In this document: positions 18,268 through 27,273 of the stretch, in pieces | Numbering within the stretch: position 1 is the stretch's first letter | How the letters are laid out: the number at the start of each line of letters is the position of its first letter | DNA from: Rhodoplanes sp963840055 | Lineage (GTDB): Bacteria; Pseudomonadota; Alphaproteobacteria; Rhizobiales; Xanthobacteraceae | Assembly: GCA_963840055.1 (NCBI GenBank) | Contig: CAWIXM010000054.1 | Span: 1-64,000, forward strand | Length of the DNA stretch: 64,000 nucleotides | Direction: 5' to 3' | Notes under the pieces: model-generated | The model's input: only the letters and a program-made list of their open reading frames with translations | Databases searched by the model: none | Told to the model about the DNA's origin: nothing | Position numbers and translations under genes: made by a program

Positions 18268-18306
18268 ACCAGAGCGAATTCCAATTCCACCGGAATCGAA
18301 TTCGCC
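18268..18306. repeat. Partial copy of an interspersed GAGCGAATTCC palindrome
   Basis: The sequence AGAGCGAATTCCAATTCCAC and its continuation match the palindromic element at 61552-61590 with a few changes. Such elements are common in the intergenic DNA of Hyphomicrobiales. It lies just inside the tRNA fragment. Confidence 0.5.
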
Positions 18307-18464
18307 TAGCCGACGCGATGACAGCGCGCATACCTGCAAACGTCGCCAGTTGCGCGCCAGAGCCGAGAGTCGGCGCAGGCCGCCTCGCAATCAGGACAAA
18401 AACAAAATCGGATGAGCAACCGCGAATGATTAGTAATTGCAAGTAAAACGTTGAAACTGGCTTG

Positions 18465-18490
18465 CTAATAATATTAGTTTATGCTAATAT
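18465..18490. promoter_or_regulatory. AT-rich palindrome, putative operator upstream of the apr-qmo-sat genes
   Basis: A perfect palindrome CTAATAATATTAG (18465-18477) is followed by a further half-site CTAATAT (18484-18490) in an otherwise GC-rich genome. Closely related palindromes occur before the methyltransferase and dsrA genes. A candidate binder is the ArsR-type regulator encoded at 43934. The sites are seen; the regulator link is inference. Confidence 0.5.
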
Positions 18491-18495
18491 GAAAA

Positions 18496-18524
18496 CATAA
18501 GATAAAGGAAACATAAGATAAAGG
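18496..18524. repeat. Tandem repeat of ACATAAGATAAAGG
   Basis: Two direct copies of the 14-base unit stand one base apart, just downstream of the AT-rich palindrome and upstream of the sulP remnant. Such a duplication in a leader could arise by slippage; no function is evident. Confidence 0.6.
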
Positions 18525-18651
18525 GTGGAGACGCGAGGATTTCGCGGGTGTTTAGCTCGGCGGCCTGATCGGGGCGCGCGTGCCAGGCGCGCGAAGGAGG
18601 GCTGCGGGCAAGTCCCCGAAGCGCCGCGGCCGATGCCAAGGAGGGGGCCTG

Positions 18652-19032
18652 ATGCGGATAACGCCGGATCGGGTGATACCTGCGCTCCAGTGGGGGCGTC
18701 AATACGACCGCGGCAAGCTCGTTTCCGATCTGCTCGCGGCGGTCATCGCGACCGTTATGCTGATTCCGCAGAGCCTGGCCTATGCCATGCTGGCCGGCCT
18801 GCCGCCAGAAGTCGGTCTCTACGCCAGGCCAAACGGCGTGGCCGCGGGCGCCGCATCGCGCGCCGTCGAGCAGGCGATCCAGCCGGTCATCATAGAGCTG
18901 AACAGCAAGCCCGCGGCCGACAAGGCGCGAACGAGCGCAAAAGACAACGGGGTGGGCGACGATGATGCCCCGTTCATGAGCCACGGCAGCGACATCAAAC
19001 CGAGGGGAGGTGCGCCATTCCTACCTATGTGA
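18652..19032 (+). pseudogene. Truncated SulP-family sulfate transporter, N-terminal fragment
   Basis: The first 58 residues (ITPDRVIPALQWGRQYDRGK, then DLLAAVIATVMLIPQSLAYA and GLPPEVGLYA) are the unmistakable N-terminus of a SulP anion transporter, with ribosome site GGAGGG upstream. The family continues for some 450 more residues. Here the match breaks at about 18826 and a 68-residue unrelated tail follows to 19032, overlapping the start of aprB. On the minus strand the tail region could also read as the end of a membrane protein. SulP genes often neighbour apr/dsr loci, so this looks like a deletion remnant. Confidence 0.7.
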
Positions 19033-19490
19033 ACCCGGACAAGTGCGATGGCTGCAAGGCGCTCGATCGTCCCGCCTGCATGTACATCTGTCCAATGAAT
19101 CTCATGAAGCTCAACCCGCTGATCGGCAAGTCCTACAACCACGAGCCCGATCTGTGTTGGGAGTGCTATTCCTGCGTCAAGACATGTCCGCAGTCGGCGA
19201 TCGAGGTGCGCGGCGGCGCCGACTACTTCCCCATGGGGGCGACGCTGACGCCATTGCGGGGGGTTCGCGTTATCGCCTGGACCGCGCGCTACCGCAACGG
19301 CGCCATTAAGCGGTTCAAGTTCCCGATCCGCTCTACGGCTTGGGGAGCGATCGAACCGCATCCTGAACGCCACCGCCCCCGCGCACGCGACCTTAGGGGT
19401 CCAACGCTGTTCGGCGAGGACAACTACCTCGGCGTCGACCGCTTGCCCGTTCCGGCGAGCAAAAAAGCAAACGAGATGGCCGCCGAGTAA
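19017..19490 (+). CDS. aprB: Adenylylsulfate reductase subunit beta (AprB)
   Basis: Iron-sulfur subunit of APS reductase, here most likely oxidising sulfite plus AMP to APS. From position 19017 it has 157 residues and begins with the family N-terminus MPTYVNPDKCDGC. Eight cysteines (10, 13, 21, 25, 47, 50, 53, 57) bind two [4Fe-4S] clusters, and a C-terminal tail that normally wraps AprA is present. The start codon would be ATT, six bases after GGAGG. The next conventional start, GTG at 19029, would remove four conserved residues. Thus either a rare ATT start is used or the base is an error. aprA follows. Confidence 0.9.
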   Translation: MPTYVNPDKCDGCKALDRPACMYICPMNLMKLNPLIGKSYNHEPDLCWECYSCVKTCPQSAIEVRGGADYFPMGATLTPLRGVRVIAWTARYRNGAIKRFKFPIRSTAWGAIEPHPERHRPRARDLRGPTLFGEDNYLGVDRLPVPASKKANEMAAE

Positions 19491-19514
19491 GGCCACCAGG
19501 GGAGGGCAAGAGCC

Positions 19515-21383
19515 ATGCAGCGACCGGAATTGGAAGTGGTGGATTGTGACGTACTCATCGTGGGGGGCGGCATGGCGGGCTGCGGCGCCTCCTATGAAAC
19601 GGCGTATTGGGCCAAGCAGCATGGCCTAAGAGCGGTGGTGGTTGAGAAAGCGGCAATGGAGCGCTCCGGCGCCGTCGCCATGGGGCTGTCCGCCATCAAC
19701 TGCTACATGGGCATGAAGTGGGGCGAGAACAAACCTGAGGATTTCGTCCGCTACGTCCGCAACGACCTCATGGGCATATCGCGCGAGGACTTGGTTTACG
19801 ACATCGCGCGCCACGTCGACACCTCCGTCCACATGTTCGAGGACTGGGGCCTGCCTTTCTTCAAGACCGCAGAGGGGCGCTACGTGCGCGAGGGCCGTTG
19901 GCAGGTGATGATCCACGGCGAGTCCTACAAGCCGATCGTCGCCGAGGCGGCGAAGGCCGCCATCGGCGAGGACAACATCTACCAGCGGGTCTTTGTCTGC
20001 CATCTTCTGAAGGATAAGAACGACCCTAACCGGGTCGCCGGCGCGATCGGCTTCTCGACCCGCGATCCCAAGATCTACGTGTTCAAGGCGCGCGCCGTGG
20101 TCTGCGCTTGCGGCGGCGCCACCAATGTCTGGCGGCCGCATGCGGTGGGCGAGGGCCTGGGACGCATCTGGTACTCGGTGTTCAACACCGGCTCTGTGTA
20201 CAAGCTGATGATCAACGCCGGCGCCGAAATGACCTCGATGGAGCATCGGCTGGTGCAGACCCGCTTCAAGGACGGGTACGGGCCGGTCGGCATGTGGTTC
20301 CTGTTGTTCAAGTCGGTGATCAAGAACGCGTACGGCGAGCGCTACGACCAGACCCGCGACGACGAGCTCAAGAACTGGCTGCCTTATGGCGGCATGATCC
20401 CGGTGCCGACGCCGCTGCGCAATCATCAGATGCTGCTGGACATCAAGGCCGGGCGCGGTCCGCACTACATGCGCACGGACGAAGCTCTGCAGCGGATGTA
20501 CGCCGGCCAGACGATGGAGAAAATCCGCCAGATCGAGAGCGAAGCGTGGGAAGACTTCCTCGACATGACCATGTCGCAGGCGCTGCTCTGGGCCTCCCAC
20601 AATATCGACCCCGCCGAGACGCCGTCCGAAGTCTACCTGACCGAGCCTTATCTCATGGGCTCGCACGCGACCGGCTGCGGCGCTTGGGTGAGCGGACCCG
20701 AAGACGTCGCGCCGAAAGAATATCAGTGGGGCTACAATCGGATGACCACGGTCAATGGCCTGTTCGCCGCCGGCGACGGGGTCGGCGCGAGCGGCCACAA
20801 ATTCTCATCAGGCTCGTTCACCGAGGGCAGGCTCGCTGGCAAATCGGCGGTCGCCTATGTCGTCGACCAGGCCGAAGCGCCGCAGGTCGAACAGGATGAG
20901 ATCGAGTCTGTCGCGGCCCGCATCTGGCATCCCATCGAGCACTTCGAGAAACATCGCGGCTCTTCCACCCGCGAGGACCTTAGCCCGTACTACCTGCTGC
21001 CCAAGATGGGGTTGCTGCGGCTGCAGAAGCTCATGGACGAGTATGTCGGCGGGCCCGGCGCCTATTACATGATCAACGGACCGCTCCTGAACCGCGGCAT
21101 GGAGCTCTTGTCGGGCTTCAAGGAGGACCTCGGAAACCTCGGCGCGCGCGACCTCCACGACCTGCTCCGGTGCTGGGAATTGTGGGACCGCACCATATCC
21201 GCGGAGTGCCACATCCAGCATGTCAAGTTCCGGGAAGAGACGCGCTGGCCCGGCTACTACTACAACGCCGACCATCCCAAGCTCGACGACGAGAACTGGA
21301 AAGTGTTCGTCAACTCGCGCCGCGATCCGGCGACCGGCCAATGGGAGATGTCGAAGAAGCCCTTCATCCCGGTGTGCGACTGA
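19515..21383 (+). CDS. aprA: Adenylylsulfate reductase subunit alpha (AprA)
   Basis: FAD-containing catalytic subunit (622 residues). The FAD motif CDVLIVGGGMAGCGASYE opens the protein. Family landmarks follow: EKAAMERSGAVAMGLSAINC, VCACGGATNVWRP, MEHRLVQTRFKDGYGPVGMW and SGSFTEGRLAGKSA. Length is that of known AprA proteins. In sulfur oxidisers it forms APS from sulfite and AMP, and electrons leave through AprB. A purine-rich site GGGGAGGGCAAG precedes the ATG. It is co-directional with aprB (24 bp gap) and qmoA (27 bp gap), so one operon is likely. The gene appears intact. Confidence 0.97.
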   Translation: MQRPELEVVDCDVLIVGGGMAGCGASYETAYWAKQHGLRAVVVEKAAMERSGAVAMGLSAINCYMGMKWGENKPEDFVRYVRNDLMGISREDLVYDIARHVDTSVHMFEDWGLPFFKTAEGRYVREGRWQVMIHGESYKPIVAEAAKAAIGEDNIYQRVFVCHLLKDKNDPNRVAGAIGFSTRDPKIYVFKARAVVCACGGATNVWRPHAVGEGLGRIWYSVFNTGSVYKLMINAGAEMTSMEHRLVQTRFKDGYGPVGMWFLLFKSVIKNAYGERYDQTRDDELKNWLPYGGMIPVPTPLRNHQMLLDIKAGRGPHYMRTDEALQRMYAGQTMEKIRQIESEAWEDFLDMTMSQALLWASHNIDPAETPSEVYLTEPYLMGSHATGCGAWVSGPEDVAPKEYQWGYNRMTTVNGLFAAGDGVGASGHKFSSGSFTEGRLAGKSAVAYVVDQAEAPQVEQDEIESVAARIWHPIEHFEKHRGSSTREDLSPYYLLPKMGLLRLQKLMDEYVGGPGAYYMINGPLLNRGMELLSGFKEDLGNLGARDLHDLLRCWELWDRTISAECHIQHVKFREETRWPGYYYNADHPKLDDENWKVFVNSRRDPATGQWEMSKKPFIPVCD

Positions 21384-21410
21384 ACGAGCGCGAGCAGAAG
21401 GAACGGCACA

Positions 21411-22688
21411 ATGTTGGAAGCCCAACATCGCTCGGTCCACCGGTCGATAGTTGTCGTCGGCGGAGGCATCGCCGGGATTTCGGCGGCCGTCGAGGCGGCG
21501 GAGGCCGGCTACGAGGTCACCATCGTCGAGCGCAATCCCTATCTCGGCGGCCGGGTGGCGCAGCTCAACAAGTACTTCCCGAAACTGTGCGTCCCGACCT
21601 GCGGGCTTGAGATCAACTTCCAGCGGATCAAGAAGAACCCGCGCATCCGCTTCCTGACCATGGCCGAGGTCGAAAGCATCAGCGGACGGCCAGGCGACTT
21701 CGACATTACGGTCGAGCAGCGTCCGCGCTACGTCAACGACCGCTGCACGAGCTGCAACGCGTGCGCCGAGGTCTGCACGCAGAAGCGGCCCGACGCCTAC
21801 AACTTGGGAATGGGAACGACCAAGGCGATCTATCTGCCCCACGCCATGGCGTTCCCGATGAAATACGTGATCGACGACGCAGCGTGCCGGCCGAAGGCCT
21901 GCGGCAAGTGCGTGGACGCCTGCAAGTACGGGGCGATCGACCTCGCCATGCAGGCGCGCTCGCTCCGGCTCAAAGCCGGCGCCGTGATCATGGCCACTGG
22001 CTGGGACCCGTATGACGCGGCGCGCATCGACAATCTCGGCTTCGGCCGCTGCCCCGACATCGTCACCAATATCATGATGGAGCGGCTCGCCGCGCCGAAC
22101 GGACCCACCGGCGGGCGCCTGGTGCGCCCCTCCGATGGGCGCGAGGTCAAGCGCATCGCCTTCGTCCAATGCGCCGGCTCGCGCGACGCGCTCCATCTCG
22201 GCTACTGCTCGGCGATCTGCTGCCTGGCGTCGCTCAAGCAGGCCTCCTACGTGATCGAGCGCTTCCCGGACGCCGAAGTCACGATTTTCTACATCGACCT
22301 TCGCGCGCCGGGCGGCTACGACGCCTTCTCTCGCAAAATCCAGGCCTCGGGCAACGTTAAGCTGGTCAACGGCAAGGTGGCGAAGATTGTCGAGACCGCC
22401 GGTGACCTCGTGGTCGAGGCCGAGGACATCCAAGCGCAGGCCAAGCGGCGCGTCGCGGTCGACATGGTGGTGCTGGCCTCCGGCATGGCCGCGGCGCTCG
22501 AGCGCGGCAAACCCCAAGCAAACATCGCCTTCGACGACGACAGCTTCGTGGTCGCGGACGGGACCGCCCCCGGCATCTACGCGGCCGGCTGCGCCCGCAG
22601 CCCCGTGGACGTTGCGACCGCGGTCCAGGACGCGACTGCGGCAGTGATGAAAGCGATCGGGGCGATCCAGACGGCGGCCAGGGGATGA
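21411..22688 (+). CDS. qmoA: Quinone-interacting membrane-bound oxidoreductase subunit QmoA
   Basis: Cytoplasmic flavoprotein of the Qmo complex (425 residues), related to heterodisulfide reductase HdrA. Visible are the FAD motif VVVGGGIAGISAA (about 14-26), the HdrA-type Cys pair (Cys60, Cys64 in LCVPTCGLEI), and two ferredoxin-like clusters (Cys112/115/118/122 and Cys159/164/167/171). The complex connects AprBA with the quinone pool. In an oxidiser it would carry electrons from APS formation to quinone. The last four bases overlap qmoB (ATGA). Confidence 0.95.
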   Translation: MLEAQHRSVHRSIVVVGGGIAGISAAVEAAEAGYEVTIVERNPYLGGRVAQLNKYFPKLCVPTCGLEINFQRIKKNPRIRFLTMAEVESISGRPGDFDITVEQRPRYVNDRCTSCNACAEVCTQKRPDAYNLGMGTTKAIYLPHAMAFPMKYVIDDAACRPKACGKCVDACKYGAIDLAMQARSLRLKAGAVIMATGWDPYDAARIDNLGFGRCPDIVTNIMMERLAAPNGPTGGRLVRPSDGREVKRIAFVQCAGSRDALHLGYCSAICCLASLKQASYVIERFPDAEVTIFYIDLRAPGGYDAFSRKIQASGNVKLVNGKVAKIVETAGDLVVEAEDIQAQAKRRVAVDMVVLASGMAAALERGKPQANIAFDDDSFVVADGTAPGIYAAGCARSPVDVATAVQDATAAVMKAIGAIQTAARG

Positions 22689-24838
22689 GTCCGATGACCA
22701 AGAAGCTCGGCATTTACGTCTGTTCGGGTTGCGGCATCGGCGAGTGTCTCGCGGCGAACCGCCTGACCGAAATCGCCAAACGCGAGTTCGCCGCTCCGGT
22801 CGTGCAGTCGTCGCGCGCGTTCTGCCTCGAGGACGCCGAGCTGATCCGCAAAGACGTCGCCAAAGGCGTCGTCAACTCCGTGGTCATCGCTGCCTGTTCG
22901 CCACGCGTCAACACCGACATTTTCGCTTTTCCAGGCGCCACGGTCGAGCGCGTCAATATTCGAGAGCAGGTCGCCTGGTGTCATCCCGCCGGCGATGCCG
23001 AAGCCCAGGCTATGGCCGAGGACCACCTGCGCATGGGCGTCGCAAGGGCGGCCAAGCGCACGGCGCCGACGCCCTATACTGAGGCGAACGAACGCCGCGT
23101 GCTGGTGGTTGGCGGCGGGATTGCCGGGCTCAGCGCGGCGCTGCACGCGGCCGCGGCCGGGCTCGAGGTCGTGCTGGTCGAGCGCGAGCCGCGGTTGGGC
23201 GGTGCGGTTGCGCGGCTCCGCAGCCAGTACCCCACGCGCCCGCCCTATCGGGCGCCCGAGAAGACATCGATCGGCCAGTTGATCGGCGAGGTCGAAGCGG
23301 CGGACCGCATTCTTGTTTACACCGGCTCGCGGGTCGTGCGGGTCGCCGGACAGCCGGGCCGCTTCGACGTGACGGTCGCCCGCAACGGCTCGCCGGTGGA
23401 GTTCATCGTCGGCGCCATCGTGCTCGCTACCGGCTGGAAGCCCGCGGACAAGGCGCGGCTCGACGCTTACGGCTACGGGCGGATCGCCAATGTCGTCACC
23501 TCGCTCGAACTCGAGGAGATGGCGGCGAAGGGCGCAGTGCGGCGGCCTTCGGACGGCGGCCCGGCCAAGGCCGTGGCTCTCATCAGCGTCGATGCCTCGA
23601 CCGACGAGAAGCAGATTCCCTACGCCGGCAATGTCGAGAGCCTGGTCGCGCTCAAGCAAGCGACTGAGCTGCGGGCGGACGATCCCGAGCGGCAGGTTTT
23701 CGTCGCCTATCGTTACATGCACGCGCCCGGCCAGAACGAGTATTTCTACAAAGCCGCCCAGCAGGACGCGGGCATCTTCCTCACGCGCGCCGCCGGGCGC
23801 GCGGTGAGCGAGGACGGGAACGGGCGCGTCTTGGTCGAGCTCGACAGCACGCTGCTCGGCGGCCGGCAGCGGATCGCCGTCGATCTGGTGGTGGTGGGGA
23901 CCGGCATGGAGCCCGCCTCGCCCGAAGTTGAAGGGCTCAATTTAGCCTACCTGCAGGGCGAGGGGATGCCGGTGAACCGCTTCGGTTACGCCGACTCTAA
24001 CTTCATCTGCTTCCCCTACGAAACGCGGCGCACCGGCATCTACTCGGCGGGTTGCGTGCGCAAGGCGATGGACCTCGCGGAGAGCGCGCGAGACGGCGCG
24101 GCCGCCGCGCTCAAGGCGATCCAATGCATCGAACTGTCCTCCGCCGGCGCCGCGGTGCATCCGCGGGTCGGCGACCTTGCATACCCCGAGATACTCACGC
24201 GTCACTGCACCCAGTGCTGGCGCTGCACCGAGGAGTGCCCATTCGGCGCAATCGAGGTCAATGCGGCGACCCGCACGCCCCAGGTCAACCCCAATCGTTG
24301 CCGCCGCTGCGGCGCCTGCATGGGCGCCTGCCCCGTTCAGGTCATCTCGTTCGCCGACTACTCGGTCAACATGCTGTCGTCGATGGTGCGCGCCGCCACG
24401 CTGCCGGATGGCGACGGGGCAGGGCCGCGCGTCTTGGTCCTGGCCTGCGAAAACGACGCCTATCCGGCAATCGACATGGCCGGCGTCAACCGCGCGACCC
24501 TGCCGGGCTCGGTGCGGATCGTGCCGGTGCGCTGCCTCGGCTCGGTCAACCGCGCGGTAATCGCGGAAGCGGTAATCGCGGGCTACGACGCAGTGGCGCT
24601 GATGGGCTGCCGCTCGGGCGAGGATTACCAGTGCCACTTCATCCACGGCAGTGAGCTTCTGAAGACGCGGATCGACAATATTCGCGAGGTCATCGACCGG
24701 ATGGCGTTGGGACCGGAGCGCGTGCAGTACCTGGAAGTGGCGATCTCCGAAGCGGACAAGATCCCTGGCATGCTGAACGACGTGCTCGCCAAGGCCCGAG
24801 CGCTCGGCGCCAGCCCACTGCGATACGCAGCCGAGTAG
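22685..24838 (+). CDS. qmoB: Quinone-interacting membrane-bound oxidoreductase subunit QmoB
   Basis: Second flavoprotein of the Qmo complex (717 residues). Modules in order: a Cys-rich N-terminus (YVCSGCGIGECLAA), an HdrA-like FAD domain starting VLVVGGGIAGLSAALHAA, two [4Fe-4S] ferredoxin motifs (CTQCWRCTEECP and CRRCGACMGACP), and a C-terminal MvhD-like domain with VLACENDAYP, VRCLGSVN and LMGCRSGEDYQCHF. This HdrA-MvhD fusion is characteristic of QmoB. The start overlaps qmoA by 4 bp; an alternative ATG lies three codons in. qmoC follows after 13 bp. Confidence 0.95.
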   Translation: MSPMTKKLGIYVCSGCGIGECLAANRLTEIAKREFAAPVVQSSRAFCLEDAELIRKDVAKGVVNSVVIAACSPRVNTDIFAFPGATVERVNIREQVAWCHPAGDAEAQAMAEDHLRMGVARAAKRTAPTPYTEANERRVLVVGGGIAGLSAALHAAAAGLEVVLVEREPRLGGAVARLRSQYPTRPPYRAPEKTSIGQLIGEVEAADRILVYTGSRVVRVAGQPGRFDVTVARNGSPVEFIVGAIVLATGWKPADKARLDAYGYGRIANVVTSLELEEMAAKGAVRRPSDGGPAKAVALISVDASTDEKQIPYAGNVESLVALKQATELRADDPERQVFVAYRYMHAPGQNEYFYKAAQQDAGIFLTRAAGRAVSEDGNGRVLVELDSTLLGGRQRIAVDLVVVGTGMEPASPEVEGLNLAYLQGEGMPVNRFGYADSNFICFPYETRRTGIYSAGCVRKAMDLAESARDGAAAALKAIQCIELSSAGAAVHPRVGDLAYPEILTRHCTQCWRCTEECPFGAIEVNAATRTPQVNPNRCRRCGACMGACPVQVISFADYSVNMLSSMVRAATLPDGDGAGPRVLVLACENDAYPAIDMAGVNRATLPGSVRIVPVRCLGSVNRAVIAEAVIAGYDAVALMGCRSGEDYQCHFIHGSELLKTRIDNIREVIDRMALGPERVQYLEVAISEADKIPGMLNDVLAKARALGASPLRYAAE

Positions 24839-24851
24839 GGGAAGCGTAGAC

Positions 24852-26048
24852 ATGAACCAGACCGTCGCCATCCAACCGGACCTTGCGTTCAAGCGCGCCA
24901 TCCTTGGACTCGACGCCGGCGACCTCACCGCCTGCTACCAGTGCGGCACCTGCTCCGTAATGTGCCCGGTCTCGACCGATGACGACCCCTTCCCGCGCAA
25001 GGAGATGATTTGGACCCAGTGGGGCCTCAAGGATCGCCTCATGCACGATCCGGCGATCTGGCTGTGCCATCAGTGCCAGCTTTGCTCCACCTACTGCCCG
25101 CGCGAGGCCAAGCCCGCCAACGTCATGGCGGCGCTCAGGGAGTACAGCGTCGCCTTCCACGCCTTTCCTCGTTTCCTTGGCGAGTGGGTGAACAAGCCGC
25201 GCTATTTGCCGCTGCTGTTGGGCTTTCCCGTCGTGGTGTTGTTGATCGTGCTGGCGATGAACGGGACCCTGACCGAGCTGCCCAAGGGCAAGATCATCTT
25301 CCGCGCTTTCATTCCCTTCATTTACGTTGAGACCGTCTTCATCATCGCCGTCGCCTTCGCGCTGATCGCCGGCGTGGTCGGCGCGGCGCGCTACTGGCGG
25401 GGCGCGCTGCAAGCATCCGACGGTGCTGAAGGGGCGATGACTTCAGTCCCTGGCGCGGCATGGACGGTGTTGCACGACATCCTGCTTCATCGCGAGTTCA
25501 ACAAGTGCATCGAAAAGCGGGTCGGCGACCGACCGAGCTACAAGACCCACGTACCGCTTTCGCACATGGCCGTCTTCTTCGGCTTCGGCGGCCTTTTCAT
25601 CACCACGATGGGACTGGCCATCGGCATCTATGTGTTCGACTTCTTCCCGCCGATGTCGCAGAGCCATCCTCTGAAGATACTCGGCAATGTGAGCGGCGTC
25701 GCGGTGATCATCGCCTGCTTGGTGTTCCTGCTCCGGCGCGCCATAGACAAGGAGAAGGCGGGTAAGACCACCTACAACGACTGGCTGTTCGTGACCGTAT
25801 TGCTGCTGGTCGCCGCGACCGGATTCCTCGCGCAGATCACCAGGGCCGCAGAGCTGCCGGGCGTCGCCTACCCGACCTACTTCGTCCACCTGGTATTGGT
25901 GTTTTTCCTGCTCGCCTACTCCCCGTATTCGAAATTCGCGCACGTCTTCTATCGCCCAGCGGCGATGCTGATCGCGCGCTATCGCGAAGCCCGTAACCGC
26001 GCCGCCAGCGACATCCGCGCCGCCGGCGGGGTCCGCGCCGCGGCCTAG
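24852..26048 (+). CDS. qmoC: Quinone-interacting membrane-bound oxidoreductase subunit QmoC
   Basis: Membrane subunit of Qmo (398 residues). The N-terminal HdrC-like part binds two clusters (CYQCGTCSVMCP and CHQCQLCSTYCP). It is followed by about six hydrophobic segments of a NarI-type cytochrome b domain, with His residues in HILLHREFNK-type and YFVHLVLVFFLLAYSPYSKF segments that can ligate heme. It is the quinone-reactive unit. Having qmoABC beside aprBA, rather than an aprM-type membrane partner, defines the sulfite-to-APS module here. Confidence 0.95.
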   Translation: MNQTVAIQPDLAFKRAILGLDAGDLTACYQCGTCSVMCPVSTDDDPFPRKEMIWTQWGLKDRLMHDPAIWLCHQCQLCSTYCPREAKPANVMAALREYSVAFHAFPRFLGEWVNKPRYLPLLLGFPVVVLLIVLAMNGTLTELPKGKIIFRAFIPFIYVETVFIIAVAFALIAGVVGAARYWRGALQASDGAEGAMTSVPGAAWTVLHDILLHREFNKCIEKRVGDRPSYKTHVPLSHMAVFFGFGGLFITTMGLAIGIYVFDFFPPMSQSHPLKILGNVSGVAVIIACLVFLLRRAIDKEKAGKTTYNDWLFVTVLLLVAATGFLAQITRAAELPGVAYPTYFVHLVLVFFLLAYSPYSKFAHVFYRPAAMLIARYREARNRAASDIRAAGGVRAAA

Positions 26049-26100
26049 CCTCGCGACCGCGGGCGCCGGGCGAGCGCATCGAAGGGAAAGGAACCTCTCG

Positions 26101-27273
26101 ATGACCCAGTTGGTGCCGCCCCACGGCGGCGGGCGACTTAAGCCCCTCCTAATTCCCGAGCCCGAACGGGCCGAAGAACGTAAGCGCGCGCGCAGCCTCA
26201 AGCAGGCGCCGATGACCAGCCGCGAGGCTTCGGACCTGATCATGTTGGCGATGGGCGCTTATACGCCCCTCGACGGCTTTATGGGCTACGACGATTGGCG
26301 CGGCGCTTGCGTCGACATGCGGCTTGCCGATGACGTCTTCTGGCCGATCCCGATCACGCTCTCCTGCACGCGCGACCTCGCCTCCTCGATCGTGCTCGGC
26401 GAGGAGGTGGCGCTCACAAACGCCGAAACGGGCGAGATCATGGGCGTCATGGAGGTCGCCGAAACCTATACGATCGATCGCGAGTTTGAGTGCAAGCACG
26501 TATTTCGCACCAACGATCCCGCGCATCCGGGGGTGGCGAAAACTCTCGCGCAGGCCGAGGTCAACCTTGCCGGGCGGGTGCGCGTGCTGAGCGAGGGGAT
26601 CTATCCGGAGCGCTACCCGGACCTGTTCCTGCGGCCGACAGAGACGCGCGCGCTGTTCGCCGACAGAGGCTGGTCCAGGGTCGCCGCCTTCCAGACCCGC
26701 AACCCTATGCATCGCAGCCACGAGTATCTGGCCAAGGTCGCGATCGAGGTCTGCGACGGGGTGTTGATCCACCAAGTGCTGGGCGCGCTCAAGCCCGGCG
26801 ACATCCCGGCTGAGGTGCGCACCCGCGCCATCAACGCTTTGGTCGAGCACTATTTTGCGCCCGGCGCCTGCGTGCAGGCGGGCTATCCGATCGAGATGCG
26901 TTATGCGGGGCCGCGCGAGGCGCTGCTGCATGCACTGATTCGCCAGAACTTCGGCTGCTCGCACATGATCATCGGACGCGACCACGCCGGCGTAGGCGAC
27001 TATTACGGCCCGTTCGACGCGCAGCGCATTTTTGACGCTCTGCCTGCCGGCAGCCTGATCATTCAGCCGCTCAAGATGGATGACACCTTCTACTGCCGCC
27101 GCTGCGAAGGCATTGTCTCCGCGCGCACCTGCCCGCACGGGAAAGAGGACCGTCTTTACCTTTCGGGCACGAAGCTGCGCGAGATGCTCAGCAAAGGCGA
27201 GGACGTCCCCACCCAGTTCAGCCGCCCCGAGGTGCTAGAGATCCTGCGCGCATATTACGCCAGCCCGCACTGA
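26101..27273 (+). CDS. sat: ATP sulfurylase (sulfate adenylyltransferase), dissimilatory type
   Basis: Monofunctional ATP sulfurylase of 390 residues. In this context it releases sulfate from APS and makes ATP from pyrophosphate. It shows the nucleotide motif AAFQTRNPMHRSHEYL with the QxRNPxHxxH pattern, MIIGRDHAGVGDYYGPFDA, and a zinc-like pair of CxxC motifs (YCRRCEGI and RTCPHG) near the C-terminus, as in dissimilatory Sat. There is no APS kinase domain. It ends the aprBA-qmoABC-sat series and follows qmoC after 52 bp, with GGAAAGGAA upstream of the ATG. Confidence 0.95.
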   Translation: MTQLVPPHGGGRLKPLLIPEPERAEERKRARSLKQAPMTSREASDLIMLAMGAYTPLDGFMGYDDWRGACVDMRLADDVFWPIPITLSCTRDLASSIVLGEEVALTNAETGEIMGVMEVAETYTIDREFECKHVFRTNDPAHPGVAKTLAQAEVNLAGRVRVLSEGIYPERYPDLFLRPTETRALFADRGWSRVAAFQTRNPMHRSHEYLAKVAIEVCDGVLIHQVLGALKPGDIPAEVRTRAINALVEHYFAPGACVQAGYPIEMRYAGPREALLHALIRQNFGCSHMIIGRDHAGVGDYYGPFDAQRIFDALPAGSLIIQPLKMDDTFYCRRCEGIVSARTCPHGKEDRLYLSGTKLREMLSKGEDVPTQFSRPEVLEILRAYYASPH

